A model generated the notes under the pieces. The model was not told the DNA's origin. It saw only the letters and a list, made by a program, of their open reading frames with translations, and searched no databases. From Comamonas sp. KCTC 72670 (GTDB lineage Bacteria > Myxococcota > Myxococcia > Myxococcales > Myxococcaceae), in NCBI GenBank assembly GCA_014656495.1, contig BNCN01000003.1, positions 62,001-126,000 on the forward strand: a stretch of DNA of 64,000 bases, written 5' to 3'. Shown one piece after another: positions 8,672-15,636 of this stretch (position 1 is the first letter of the stretch; the number at the start of each line of letters is the position of its first letter). Both the position numbers and the translations under genes were made by a program.

Positions 8672-11248
8672 TCAAGCAGCCGAGGAGGCTTCGGGCGACC
8701 CACCCGGGCCCCCCGGCTGCTCGGTGATTTCGCGCCGGTAGTCGCACTCCTTGTTCGGGCACGCCACGTACGGGCCGTCCCGCTTGGAGAACTTCTGCAG
8801 CAGGTAGGGCGAGGCGCAGGTGGGGCACGGCTCGGCCAGCGGCCGGTCCCACGCGGCGAACTTGCAGTCCGGGTAGCGGTTGCAGCCGAAGAAGATCTTC
8901 CCCCGTCCGCTGCGGCGCTCCGTGAGGTAGCCCTCCTTGCACTCCGGGCACGACACGCCGATGGAGATGGGCTTGGACGTCTTGCAGTCCGGGTAGCCCG
9001 AGCAGGCGAGGAAGCGGCCGAAGCGGCCCCGCTTGATGACCATGGGCTTGGTGCACTTCTCGCACACCTCGTCGGTGGTCTCCTCCTCCACCATGACGAT
9101 CTTGCCTTCGGCGTCGCGCTTGAAGTCCTTCGTGTTCTTGCAGTCCGGGTAGTTCGAGCACGCGAGGAAGTGCCCCATCTTCCCGAACTTGATGACGAAG
9201 AGGTTGCCGCACTTCTCGCAGGGGATGTCCGTCTTGATCTCCTCCCGCTTGACGTCGCGCATCTCCGCTTCGGCCTTCTCGAGCGTCTCCTTGAAGGGCC
9301 CGTAGAAGTCGTGCAGCACGGACTTCCAGTTGGCGCCGCCCTCGGAGATCTGGTCGAGCTTCTCCTCCATGGTCGCCGTGAAGGTGACGTCCAGCTCGTG
9401 GGGGAAGTGCTTGACCAGCATCTCGTTGGTCATGTTCCCCAGGTCCGTGGGACGGAAGCGGCCCTCCAGCTTCTCCACGTACTTCTTGTCCTGGATGGTG
9501 GAGAGGATGGCCGCGTAGGTGGACGGACGGCCGATGCCGCGCTCTTCCAGCTCCTTCACTAGCGTGGCCTCGCTGAAGCGCGGGGGCGGCTGGGTGAAGT
9601 GCTGCTCGTGGAGCAGTTTCTGGAGGTTCAGCGCGTCGCCGTCGTTGAGCACGGGCAGCTCGCCCACGGCGTCGGCGCCCTCGGCGTTCTCGTCACCGGC
9701 GGCCTTGGCCTTCTCCTTCTCCGCCTCTTCCTCCGGCGTCAGGCCGGCGCCGTACACCGCCAGGTAGCCGGCGAACTTCAGCGTGCTGCCGGAGGCGCGG
9801 AACGTGGCCCGGCCCGCGGCGATGTCCGCGCTCGTCTGATCGTAGACGGCGGGCTTCATCTGACACGCGACGAAGCGGTTCCAGATGAGCTCGTAGAGGC
9901 GGTACATGTCCTCCTCGCCCATCGCCTCGAAGAAGGGCTTCACCCGCTCCGGCGGGTACTCCAGGGACGTGGGCCGGATGGCCTCGTGCGCGTCCTGGGC
10001 GCTCTTCTTGCTGCGGTACACCATGGGCTCGTCGGGCAGGAAGTCCTTGCCGTACTTGCCGTCGATGAACTCGCGCACCTGCTTCACCGCGTCGTCGGAC
10101 AGACGCGTGGAGTCCGTACGCATGTACGTGATGAGCGCCGTCTGGCCCTCGTCACCCAGCGGCACGCCTTCGTAGAGGCGCTGCGCCAGCGTCATCGTCT
10201 TCTTCGCGGTGAAGGACAGCCGGTTGGCCGCCTCCTGCTGCAGCTTGGAGGTGATGAACGGCGCGGGCGCGTTGCGGCGGCGCTCGCGGCGGTCCACCTT
10301 GGCCACCACGAAGCTGGCCGTCTGCAGCTCGGCGACCAGGCTCTCCGTGAAGACGCGCTCCTTCAGCTCCACCTTCTTGCCGTCCAGCTTGGACAGCTTG
10401 GCCTTGAACGGCGGCGGACCGGAGGGCCCCTCCAGCAGCGCGTCCAGCGTCCAGTACTCCACCGGGACGAAGGCCTTGATCTCCTCCTCGCGCTCCACGA
10501 TGAGCCGCACCGCCACGGACTGCACGCGGCCCGCGGACAGGCCCCGGCGCACCTTCTTCCAGAGCAGCGGGGAGATTTGATACCCCACCAGCCGGTCGAG
10601 GATGCGGCGCGTCTGCTGCGAGTCGTAGTTGTCCTGGTTGAGCTGGCGCGGCTGCGCGATGGCTTCCTGGATGGCCTTCTTGGTGATTTCGTTGAAGGTC
10701 ACCCGGAGCGCGTCGGGGTGCGCGAGCTCCTCCTTGATGTGCCACGCAATGGCCTCGCCCTCGCGGTCGGGGTCCGTGGCCAGGAAGACGCGGTCGGCCG
10801 ACTTCGCCATCTTCTTGAGCTCGTTGAGCACCTTCTCCTTGCCCTTGATGACCGTGTACTCGGGCTGGAAGTCGTGCTCCACGTCGACGCCCATCTTGCT
10901 CTTGGGCAGGTCCTTCACGTGGCCGACGGACGCCTTCACCGTGTAGCCGGAGCCCAGGTACTTCTTGATGGTCTTCGCCTTGGCGGGAGACTCCACGACG
11001 ACCAGGTAGTGAGGGCCCTTGCCGCGCGGCGTGACCTCCTCCTCCGCGTCGGCCTCGACGGTGGGGAGCTCGTCGTCGTCACCCTTCTTGGCGCGGCCGC
11101 GGGCCGCCGTCTTCTTCTTCGCGGCGGTCTTCTTCTTGGCCGCAGGCTTCTTCTTGGCGGCGGCCTTCTTGGCGGCGGCCTTCTTGACGGGCGCCTTTTC
11201 CTCGGCCGCCTCAGTCTCTTCCACCTTCTTCTTCGTCCGCGTGGCCAT
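8672..11248 (-). CDS. topA: DNA topoisomerase I with Lys/Ala-rich N-terminal extension
   Basis: The 858-residue type IA topoisomerase relaxes negative supercoils. The Toprim domain (about residues 80-200) has YLVVVESPAKAKTIKKYLG and the DPDREGEAIAWHI acidic motif. The catalytic Tyr375 lies in ITYMRTDSTRLS. The C-terminal part has four Cys4 zinc-ribbon units, starting CEKCGNLF, CEKCTKPM, CPECKEGY and CPTCASPY; the second and third resemble the standard YPDC type. The first 75 residues are unusual: alternating Lys/Ala/Pro stretches such as KKAAAKKAAAKKKPAAKKK, resembling histone H1 tails, then an acidic GDDDE patch. The ATG at 11248 has AGGAG upstream and lies 11 bp after dprA, so the two genes are co-transcribed. 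Confidence 0.97.
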   Translation of the reverse strand: MATRTKKKVEETEAAEEKAPVKKAAAKKAAAKKKPAAKKKTAAKKKTAARGRAKKGDDDELPTVEADAEEEVTPRGKGPHYLVVVESPAKAKTIKKYLGSGYTVKASVGHVKDLPKSKMGVDVEHDFQPEYTVIKGKEKVLNELKKMAKSADRVFLATDPDREGEAIAWHIKEELAHPDALRVTFNEITKKAIQEAIAQPRQLNQDNYDSQQTRRILDRLVGYQISPLLWKKVRRGLSAGRVQSVAVRLIVEREEEIKAFVPVEYWTLDALLEGPSGPPPFKAKLSKLDGKKVELKERVFTESLVAELQTASFVVAKVDRRERRRNAPAPFITSKLQQEAANRLSFTAKKTMTLAQRLYEGVPLGDEGQTALITYMRTDSTRLSDDAVKQVREFIDGKYGKDFLPDEPMVYRSKKSAQDAHEAIRPTSLEYPPERVKPFFEAMGEEDMYRLYELIWNRFVACQMKPAVYDQTSADIAAGRATFRASGSTLKFAGYLAVYGAGLTPEEEAEKEKAKAAGDENAEGADAVGELPVLNDGDALNLQKLLHEQHFTQPPPRFSEATLVKELEERGIGRPSTYAAILSTIQDKKYVEKLEGRFRPTDLGNMTNEMLVKHFPHELDVTFTATMEEKLDQISEGGANWKSVLHDFYGPFKETLEKAEAEMRDVKREEIKTDIPCEKCGNLFVIKFGKMGHFLACSNYPDCKNTKDFKRDAEGKIVMVEEETTDEVCEKCTKPMVIKRGRFGRFLACSGYPDCKTSKPISIGVSCPECKEGYLTERRSGRGKIFFGCNRYPDCKFAAWDRPLAEPCPTCASPYLLQKFSKRDGPYVACPNKECDYRREITEQPGGPGGSPEASSAA

Positions 11249-11259
11249 GACTCTCCTAC

Positions 11260-12384
11260 CTAGATTCTTTCGTACAGCCTGCCCGGGTGCTGGACGACCA
11301 GCCCCGTCAATTCCAGCTCCACCAGCGCGCCAACGAGCGCGGCCGGTGACAGGGTGCTGCCGATCAGCACCTCATCGAAGCCCCGGGGAACCCGGTCCAA
11401 CATCGCGAAGGTCCCCTTCGCTTCCGCCGAGAGCGCCTCCCACGAGCCCACTGCCCCTGGGAGAGGAACCGCCGCGAGCGGATCCACTTTCAGCACCCTC
11501 CACACATCCTCCGGCGACAGGCACGCGACCGCATGCCCGTCGCGCAGCAGCGTGTTGCAGCCGGACGCCGCCTCCTGCCGCACGTCGCCCGGCATCGCGA
11601 GCACCGGCCGCCCCTGCGCCCGGCCCGCCTCCGCCGTGTACAGACTCCCTGACTTCGTCCCCGCCCGCATCACCAGGACCGCGTCCGATGCCCCGGAGAT
11701 GAGCCGGTTGCGCCGCGGAAAAGTCGTCGTGCTTGCCCGTACGCCGGGAGGCAGCTCACTGAAGAACATGCCCCCCTTGTCCAGGAAGTGAGGGAGCAGG
11801 CGGGCTTGCGCCGTGTCGAGCGCATCCAGGGCCGAGCCCAGGAAGGCCCACGTTTCGCCCCGGACATCCAGGGCGCCCCAGTGACAGGCCTGATCCACCC
11901 CCGCCGCCGCGCCCGACACCACGCCCACCCCGGCCTCCGCCATCCGCCTGGCGAAGCGCCTCGCCAGGGGCAGGAAGCCCTGATCCGGGTGCCGGCTGCC
12001 CACCATGGCCAGCCGCCGCCGGGGCAGGCCGGGCACACCCCGGTAGAAGAGCAGCGGGGGCGCGTCCAGGACCTCGGCCAGCCGCGCGGGATAGGCGCGC
12101 TGGCCCTTGAAGGCCACGCCCATCCCCGAGGCCCGGCACGCCGACAGGACGCGGTCCGCCAGCGGCCCCAGGCGGTCCACGGTGGCCAGCCGACGGCGCA
12201 CTTGTGGTGAAACCGGCGCTTGGGACACCCAGTCTCGTACAGGAGTCGCGACCAAGGGGGAGAGGCTTCCGTCGGCGAACGCGCGCAGGGCGGCCAGCGT
12301 CCTCGGCCCCAGGCCGGGAACGGCCCAGAGCGCGAGGCATGCCTGCTGCTCCGCCGTGAGGCTGTCCGTCTCAGCGTCCGCCAT
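11260..12384 (-). CDS. dprA: DNA-processing protein DprA
   Basis: The protein is 374 residues if started at the ATG at 12384 (MADAETDS). A GTG eight codons upstream is possible. DprA loads RecA onto incoming single-stranded DNA during natural transformation. The N-terminal SAM-like region is followed by the Rossmann-type DprA core: LLFYRGVPGL, then AMVGSRHPDQGF, VVSGAAAGVDQACHWGAL, a segment around FPRRNRLISG, VLVMRAGTKSGSLYTAE and GRPVLAMPGDV. A short winged-helix-like tail ends the protein. It lies directly upstream of topA, the same order as dprA-topA in Bacillus. A TTGACC-type promoter and an inverted repeat lie upstream. Confidence 0.95.
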   Translation of the reverse strand: MADAETDSLTAEQQACLALWAVPGLGPRTLAALRAFADGSLSPLVATPVRDWVSQAPVSPQVRRRLATVDRLGPLADRVLSACRASGMGVAFKGQRAYPARLAEVLDAPPLLFYRGVPGLPRRRLAMVGSRHPDQGFLPLARRFARRMAEAGVGVVSGAAAGVDQACHWGALDVRGETWAFLGSALDALDTAQARLLPHFLDKGGMFFSELPPGVRASTTTFPRRNRLISGASDAVLVMRAGTKSGSLYTAEAGRAQGRPVLAMPGDVRQEAASGCNTLLRDGHAVACLSPEDVWRVLKVDPLAAVPLPGAVGSWEALSAEAKGTFAMLDRVPRGFDEVLIGSTLSPAALVGALVELELTGLVVQHPGRLYERI

Positions 12385-12403
12385 ACCCGTCCCCCGCTCG
12401 ATA

Positions 12404-12424
12404 CCCACCTATATAGAAGGTGGG
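12404..12424. repeat. Inverted repeat in the dprA leader
   Basis: CCCACCT (12404-12410) is repeated inverted as AGGTGGG (12418-12424) around the AT-rich centre ATATAGA. It lies 20-40 bp upstream of the dprA start, downstream of the putative promoter, so it would form a hairpin in the 5' leader or act as an operator. Confidence 0.45.
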
Positions 12425-12443
12425 GCCGCTGGGAGGGGCGCGA

Positions 12444-12472
12444 CACATAAACACCGGACCGCCACCGGTCAA
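12444..12472 (-). promoter_or_regulatory. Putative promoter for dprA-topA
   Basis: On the minus strand, TTGACC (12467-12472) is separated by 17 bp from TATGTG (12444-12449), placing the transcript start about 50-60 bp before dprA. The -35 matches five of six consensus bases; the -10 is weak. Confidence 0.4.
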
Positions 12473-12480
12473 GCACTCAG

Positions 12481-12497
12481 CCCCTCCGTATGAGGGG
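12481..12497 (-). terminator. Hairpin after the LysM gene
   Basis: CCCCTC (12481-12486) and GAGGGG (12492-12497) form a six-base-pair stem with a five-base loop, 26 bases beyond the LysM-gene stop. No U-tract is present. Confidence 0.35.
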
Positions 12498-12522
12498 CCG
12501 GATGCACTTTTCCTGCCGCCGC

Positions 12523-13731
12523 TCAGCGGCTGGCGGAGGGCGCCGAGCCCGGCGACATGTGGGCGCGGTCGCCCGGAACGAGCTCTTCCAGCGAGCGGGT
12601 CATGAGGCAATTGGACGTGCGCTCCTTCACTTCGGTCACCATGCACGCGCCGATGTTCCGCCACGGATAGGCCTGCTCCTGCTTGGACGGCTTGCGCACG
12701 TCGTGGCCCAGCACGTGGCGCGAGGGGTCGCCCTTGCGGAGGATGTTGAAGGTGTTGCCCAGCTCCACGCCGTCCGCGCTGCCCTTGTCCACGACGATGC
12801 TGTGGTTCTCGCCGAGGATGGTCAGGTACGGCACCAGGGCGGTGATGACGGTGCCATCCAACTGCTTCGTGTTCGGCTTCGCCGCCACCTGCTCGGTGAG
12901 GCGCTCACCCACGGGGCCCACCAGGTCACCGCGCTCGATGCCGTCCCAGGTGTCCATGATCTGCGCGGTGACGATGCCGTCGCCCACGCGCTGCACGCGC
13001 AGGGTGCCCACGAAGTCCGTGAGGTAGCCCAGCGGGCGCCCCGTCGCCGGGTGCTTCACCGCCTGGGTGGTGTGGAAGACGACGTAGCGGTCCCCCACCT
13101 TCACGTCGCCCTTGCGCTTGAAGCGCACGTAGACGCTGTCCGGGAAGGAGAGCATCACCGCGTTGGAGGGCGAGCCGTCGATGCGGCCGGCCTCGTCCAG
13201 CTCGCGCTGGGTGACGAAGCCCTGCGTCGTCACGGGGACGGACTTGGCCACGTCCACGCCGATCTTCCCCGTCACGGTGACCTGGTTGTTGTTGGTGGCG
13301 AACTCGGTGGGGGCCGTGATGTCGCCCTCGTCGACCACCATCTCCGTCACCTGGGTGGGGACCTCTTCGCCGCCGGCGAAGAAGCGGACCTGGTTGCCGG
13401 GGTAGATCCAGTGCGGGTTGGCGATCTCCGGGTTGTAGGACCACACCTTGGGCCAGTACCAGGGGCTGCCCAGGTAGCGCTGGGACAAATCCCAGAGCGT
13501 GTCACCCGACTCGACGGAGTGGACCGTGCCCGGGGAGCTCTCGCGGCCCTGCGCCGCGCCCGGGGGGAGGGAGACGGAGGTCGGCCGCGGGGAGTCCGGG
13601 GCCTCGTCCATCACCTCGGCGCCGTCCATCTCTCCGCCGAGGTCCTGCTCCTCCTCGTTCTCCTGCTGGGCGTGCGCGGCCGGCGCGACGGCGAGGCTCA
13701 ACATCAGCGAGGTGAGGATCCGGGAGCGCAT
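12523..13731 (-). CDS. Secreted LysM-domain protein
   Basis: From the ATG at 13731, preceded by AAAGGA, the protein has 402 residues. A signal peptide ends at APAAHA. An acidic, disordered stretch follows. At about residues 70-120 lies a LysM domain (VHSVESGDTLWDLSQRYLGS, then WKVWSYNPEIANPHWIYPGN-type sequence), which binds peptidoglycan glycan strands. The remaining ~280 residues form a beta-rich region, including ATNNNQVTVTGKIGVDVAKS and DRYVVFHTTQAVKHP, that I cannot assign to a family. It lies 26 bp after a YbgF-like lipoprotein gene, so the pair is likely one operon acting at the cell wall/outer membrane. Its enzymatic role, if any, is not visible; it may be a scaffold or sensor. Confidence 0.85.
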   Translation of the reverse strand: MRSRILTSLMLSLAVAPAAHAQQENEEEQDLGGEMDGAEVMDEAPDSPRPTSVSLPPGAAQGRESSPGTVHSVESGDTLWDLSQRYLGSPWYWPKVWSYNPEIANPHWIYPGNQVRFFAGGEEVPTQVTEMVVDEGDITAPTEFATNNNQVTVTGKIGVDVAKSVPVTTQGFVTQRELDEAGRIDGSPSNAVMLSFPDSVYVRFKRKGDVKVGDRYVVFHTTQAVKHPATGRPLGYLTDFVGTLRVQRVGDGIVTAQIMDTWDGIERGDLVGPVGERLTEQVAAKPNTKQLDGTVITALVPYLTILGENHSIVVDKGSADGVELGNTFNILRKGDPSRHVLGHDVRKPSKQEQAYPWRNIGACMVTEVKERTSNCLMTRSLEELVPGDRAHMSPGSAPSASR

Positions 13732-13757
13732 CGCGAGACGTCCTTTCAAAAGAAGCT

Positions 13758-14612
13758 TCACTGGGGGAGCGCGGCGAGCCGCTGTTCCGCCTGGGTAGCA
13801 GCCGCCGTCCCCGGGAACTGGGTGACGACGCGGGTGTAGAGCACCTTGGCATCCGCGGCCTGGTTCAGCCGCATCCGGCACTCGGCGAGCCGGAGCATGC
13901 CGTCCAGCATGGCGTCCCCGGCAGGATAGCTGTCGATGAGCCGCTGGAACGTCTTGGCGGCCTGCTTGAAGTCGTTGAGGCCGATCTGCCCAAGCCCGCT
14001 GAAGTACAGCGCGTTGTCGGCCCGGGGGTGGCGCGGGTTCTCCTGGGCGAAGCGCGCCAGGCGCTCCACCCCGCCCTCCACGTTGCCGGTGCGGAGCATC
14101 GACACGCCCTGGTCGAACTCCAGCTCCAGCAGGTCGGGGTCCTTCTCCTCCCCCGCCGAGTCGTCCTTCGCCGCCACCATGGTGGCGGCGCCCGCGCTCA
14201 CCGAGGACGCGTCCTCCGCGACGGGGCTGATGAACATCTCCATCTGCTCGTCGTCGGGCTCCACGACCGCGACGGCGGTGGGCAGCTTCGGCGCGGGGTC
14301 GCGGCGGGGCTTGAGCTTCACCACCGCCAGGTCGGGCGTGTCGCTCAGCAACGCGTCGGGCGCGGCCTCCACCTTCACCGGAACCGACCGGGAGGAGGCG
14401 CTGTCGCCCTTGCTCGCCGCGCGGGCCACGGTGTCATGGGCCTCCAGGCGCTCCACCCGCTCCTTGAGCCGCTCCTGCGACGCGCGCAGCGTGCGCAGCT
14501 CGGCCCTCAGCGCGCCCAGCTCCGCTTCGGCGGGGGCGGTGGTGGCACAAGCGCACAGCGCGCACAGGGGCGCGGCGGCGAGCAGGCGGAAGATGACGGA
14601 GCGCGCGGGCAC
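13758..14612 (-). CDS. YbgF/CpoB-like TPR lipoprotein
   Basis: The 284-residue protein starts at a GTG (14612) with AAAAAGG just upstream. A lipoprotein signal ends LCALCAC, predicting lipidation at Cys22. A short coiled coil follows (AELRTLRASQERLKERVERL). An acidic, Pro-rich linker leads to C-terminal TPR repeats: FDQGVSMLRTGNVEGGVERL, then ADNALYFSGLGQIGLNDFKQ and KVLYTRVVTQFPGTAAATQA. This coiled-coil-plus-TPR layout is that of YbgF/CpoB, which coordinates the Tol-Pal machine with peptidoglycan synthesis. E. coli CpoB is periplasmic rather than lipidated, so the lipid anchor is a difference. The downstream LysM gene supports a role at the cell wall. Confidence 0.8.
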   Translation of the reverse strand: MPARSVIFRLLAAAPLCALCACATTAPAEAELGALRAELRTLRASQERLKERVERLEAHDTVARAASKGDSASSRSVPVKVEAAPDALLSDTPDLAVVKLKPRRDPAPKLPTAVAVVEPDDEQMEMFISPVAEDASSVSAGAATMVAAKDDSAGEEKDPDLLELEFDQGVSMLRTGNVEGGVERLARFAQENPRHPRADNALYFSGLGQIGLNDFKQAAKTFQRLIDSYPAGDAMLDGMLRLAECRMRLNQAADAKVLYTRVVTQFPGTAAATQAEQRLAALPQ

Positions 14613-14641
14613 GGGCCTTTTTCAGCAGAGGGGTCCCCCCG

Positions 14642-14671
14642 AGGATAGGAAGGCCCGTCGGAGAGCGTCAA
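14642..14671 (-). promoter_or_regulatory. Putative promoter for the YbgF-like/LysM operon
   Basis: Minus-strand TTGACG (14666-14671), an 18-bp spacer and TATCCT (14642-14647) lie 30-60 bp before the GTG start of the lipoprotein gene. Confidence 0.5.
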
Positions 14672-14696
14672 GAAATCGGCCCCCCACACCGGGTGG

Positions 14697-15458
14697 CTAG
14701 AAGCGGTGTACCACGTAATTGAGGTGGCGCCCCGTGCGCCCCGCGTCCCGCCGGTGGGAGAAGAACCGCGTGGGATCACACGCGGTACACACCTGTAGCA
14801 CGTCCACGTGCGCGGCCTTCAGCCCCGCCCGCTCCAGGGACAACCGCACCGCGCGCGTCAAATCCAGGTGCGCCTTGGCCCCCCGCGCCACCACCACCTC
14901 CGGCCCGAAGCGCTCGAGAAAGCGCTGTCCCAGCGCATCCGACACCTCATAGCAACAGGCCTGTATCGCCGGCCCCACCGCCGCCAGCAGCCGCTCCGGA
15001 CGGCCGCCTCGCGCCACCAGCTGCTCCACGGCGCGCGCGCTGATGTCCGCGTCCGTGCCCCGCCAGCCGGAGTGCACCGCGGCCACGCGCTGTCCGTCCG
15101 GATCCACCAGCAGCACGGGGACGCAGTCCGCCGTCCCCACCGCCACCCAGTGCCCGGGCGTCTGCGTCCACAGGCCGTCCGCCTCGCCCTCCGTGGGGCG
15201 CAGCGCCGCGTCCCCTTCCCCACCCCGGGCCTCCTGCACGCGGTCCCCATGCACCTGCGACACCCGGCTCAAGGCCCCGAGCGCGGCGCCCGCGGCCCGG
15301 GCCAGGCGCCGGTGGTTCTCCTCCACGTGCGTCCGCTCGTCGCCCACGGAGAAGCCCAGGTTGAGTGACGCATAGGGGCCCTCGGACACGCCGCCCGCGC
15401 GCGTGGTGAAGCCGTGGGGCACCGGCAACAACGAGGACGTGAGGAACTCGGTCGACAT
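14697..15458 (-). CDS. pgeF: PgeF/YfiH (laccase-domain) purine nucleoside phosphorylase family
   Basis: Translation is taken from the ATG at 15458 (MSTEFLTSSLLPV), which has GGAGA upstream; this gives 253 residues, a normal family length. The three zinc/active-site elements are visible: SQVHGDRV, TADCVPVLLVD and VHSGWRGT, plus the family phrase GPAIQACCYEV and a C-terminal DPTRFFSHRRD. Family members phosphorylise adenosine and inosine and hydrolyse oxidised peptidoglycan-derived substrates; older annotations call them polyphenol oxidases or laccases. The gene is divergent from the diguanylate cyclase gene, with a 178-bp region between them that contains a 9-bp inverted repeat. Confidence 0.93.
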   Translation of the reverse strand: MSTEFLTSSLLPVPHGFTTRAGGVSEGPYASLNLGFSVGDERTHVEENHRRLARAAGAALGALSRVSQVHGDRVQEARGGEGDAALRPTEGEADGLWTQTPGHWVAVGTADCVPVLLVDPDGQRVAAVHSGWRGTDADISARAVEQLVARGGRPERLLAAVGPAIQACCYEVSDALGQRFLERFGPEVVVARGAKAHLDLTRAVRLSLERAGLKAAHVDVLQVCTACDPTRFFSHRRDAGRTGRHLNYVVHRF

Positions 15459-15479
15459 GGAATCTCCAGGAATCCACCT

Positions 15480-15513
15480 CGCTGACGCAGCAGGAGGTGA
15501 TCCAGCGTCAGCG
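15480..15513. repeat. 9-bp inverted repeat upstream of pgeF
   Basis: CGCTGACGC (15480-15488) pairs with GCGTCAGCG (15505-15513) around 16 bases. It lies 22 bp upstream of the pgeF ATG. A TACAAT -10-like element on the minus strand (15516-15521) lies just upstream, so the dyad would fall in the pgeF leader RNA or serve as an operator. Confidence 0.5.
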
Positions 15514-15541
15514 CAATTGTAGGATGACTTCACCGCTTCGT

Positions 15542-15570
15542 TTGACAGGTCGTGTCAGCCACCCGACAAT
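15542..15570 (+). promoter_or_regulatory. Promoter with embedded dyad for the diguanylate cyclase gene
   Basis: A perfect TTGACA (15542-15547), a 17-bp spacer and GACAAT (15565-15570) lie 67 bp before the ATG at 15637. The dyad TGACA (15543-15547)/TGTCA (15553-15557) overlaps the -35 and could be a regulator site. Confidence 0.6.
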
Positions 15571-15636
15571 TCGTGGCCCCGAAGAATGCCTTGAAACACG
15601 CTCGAACCGCTGCGCTCGAGAGCCGCGAGCATCCAC

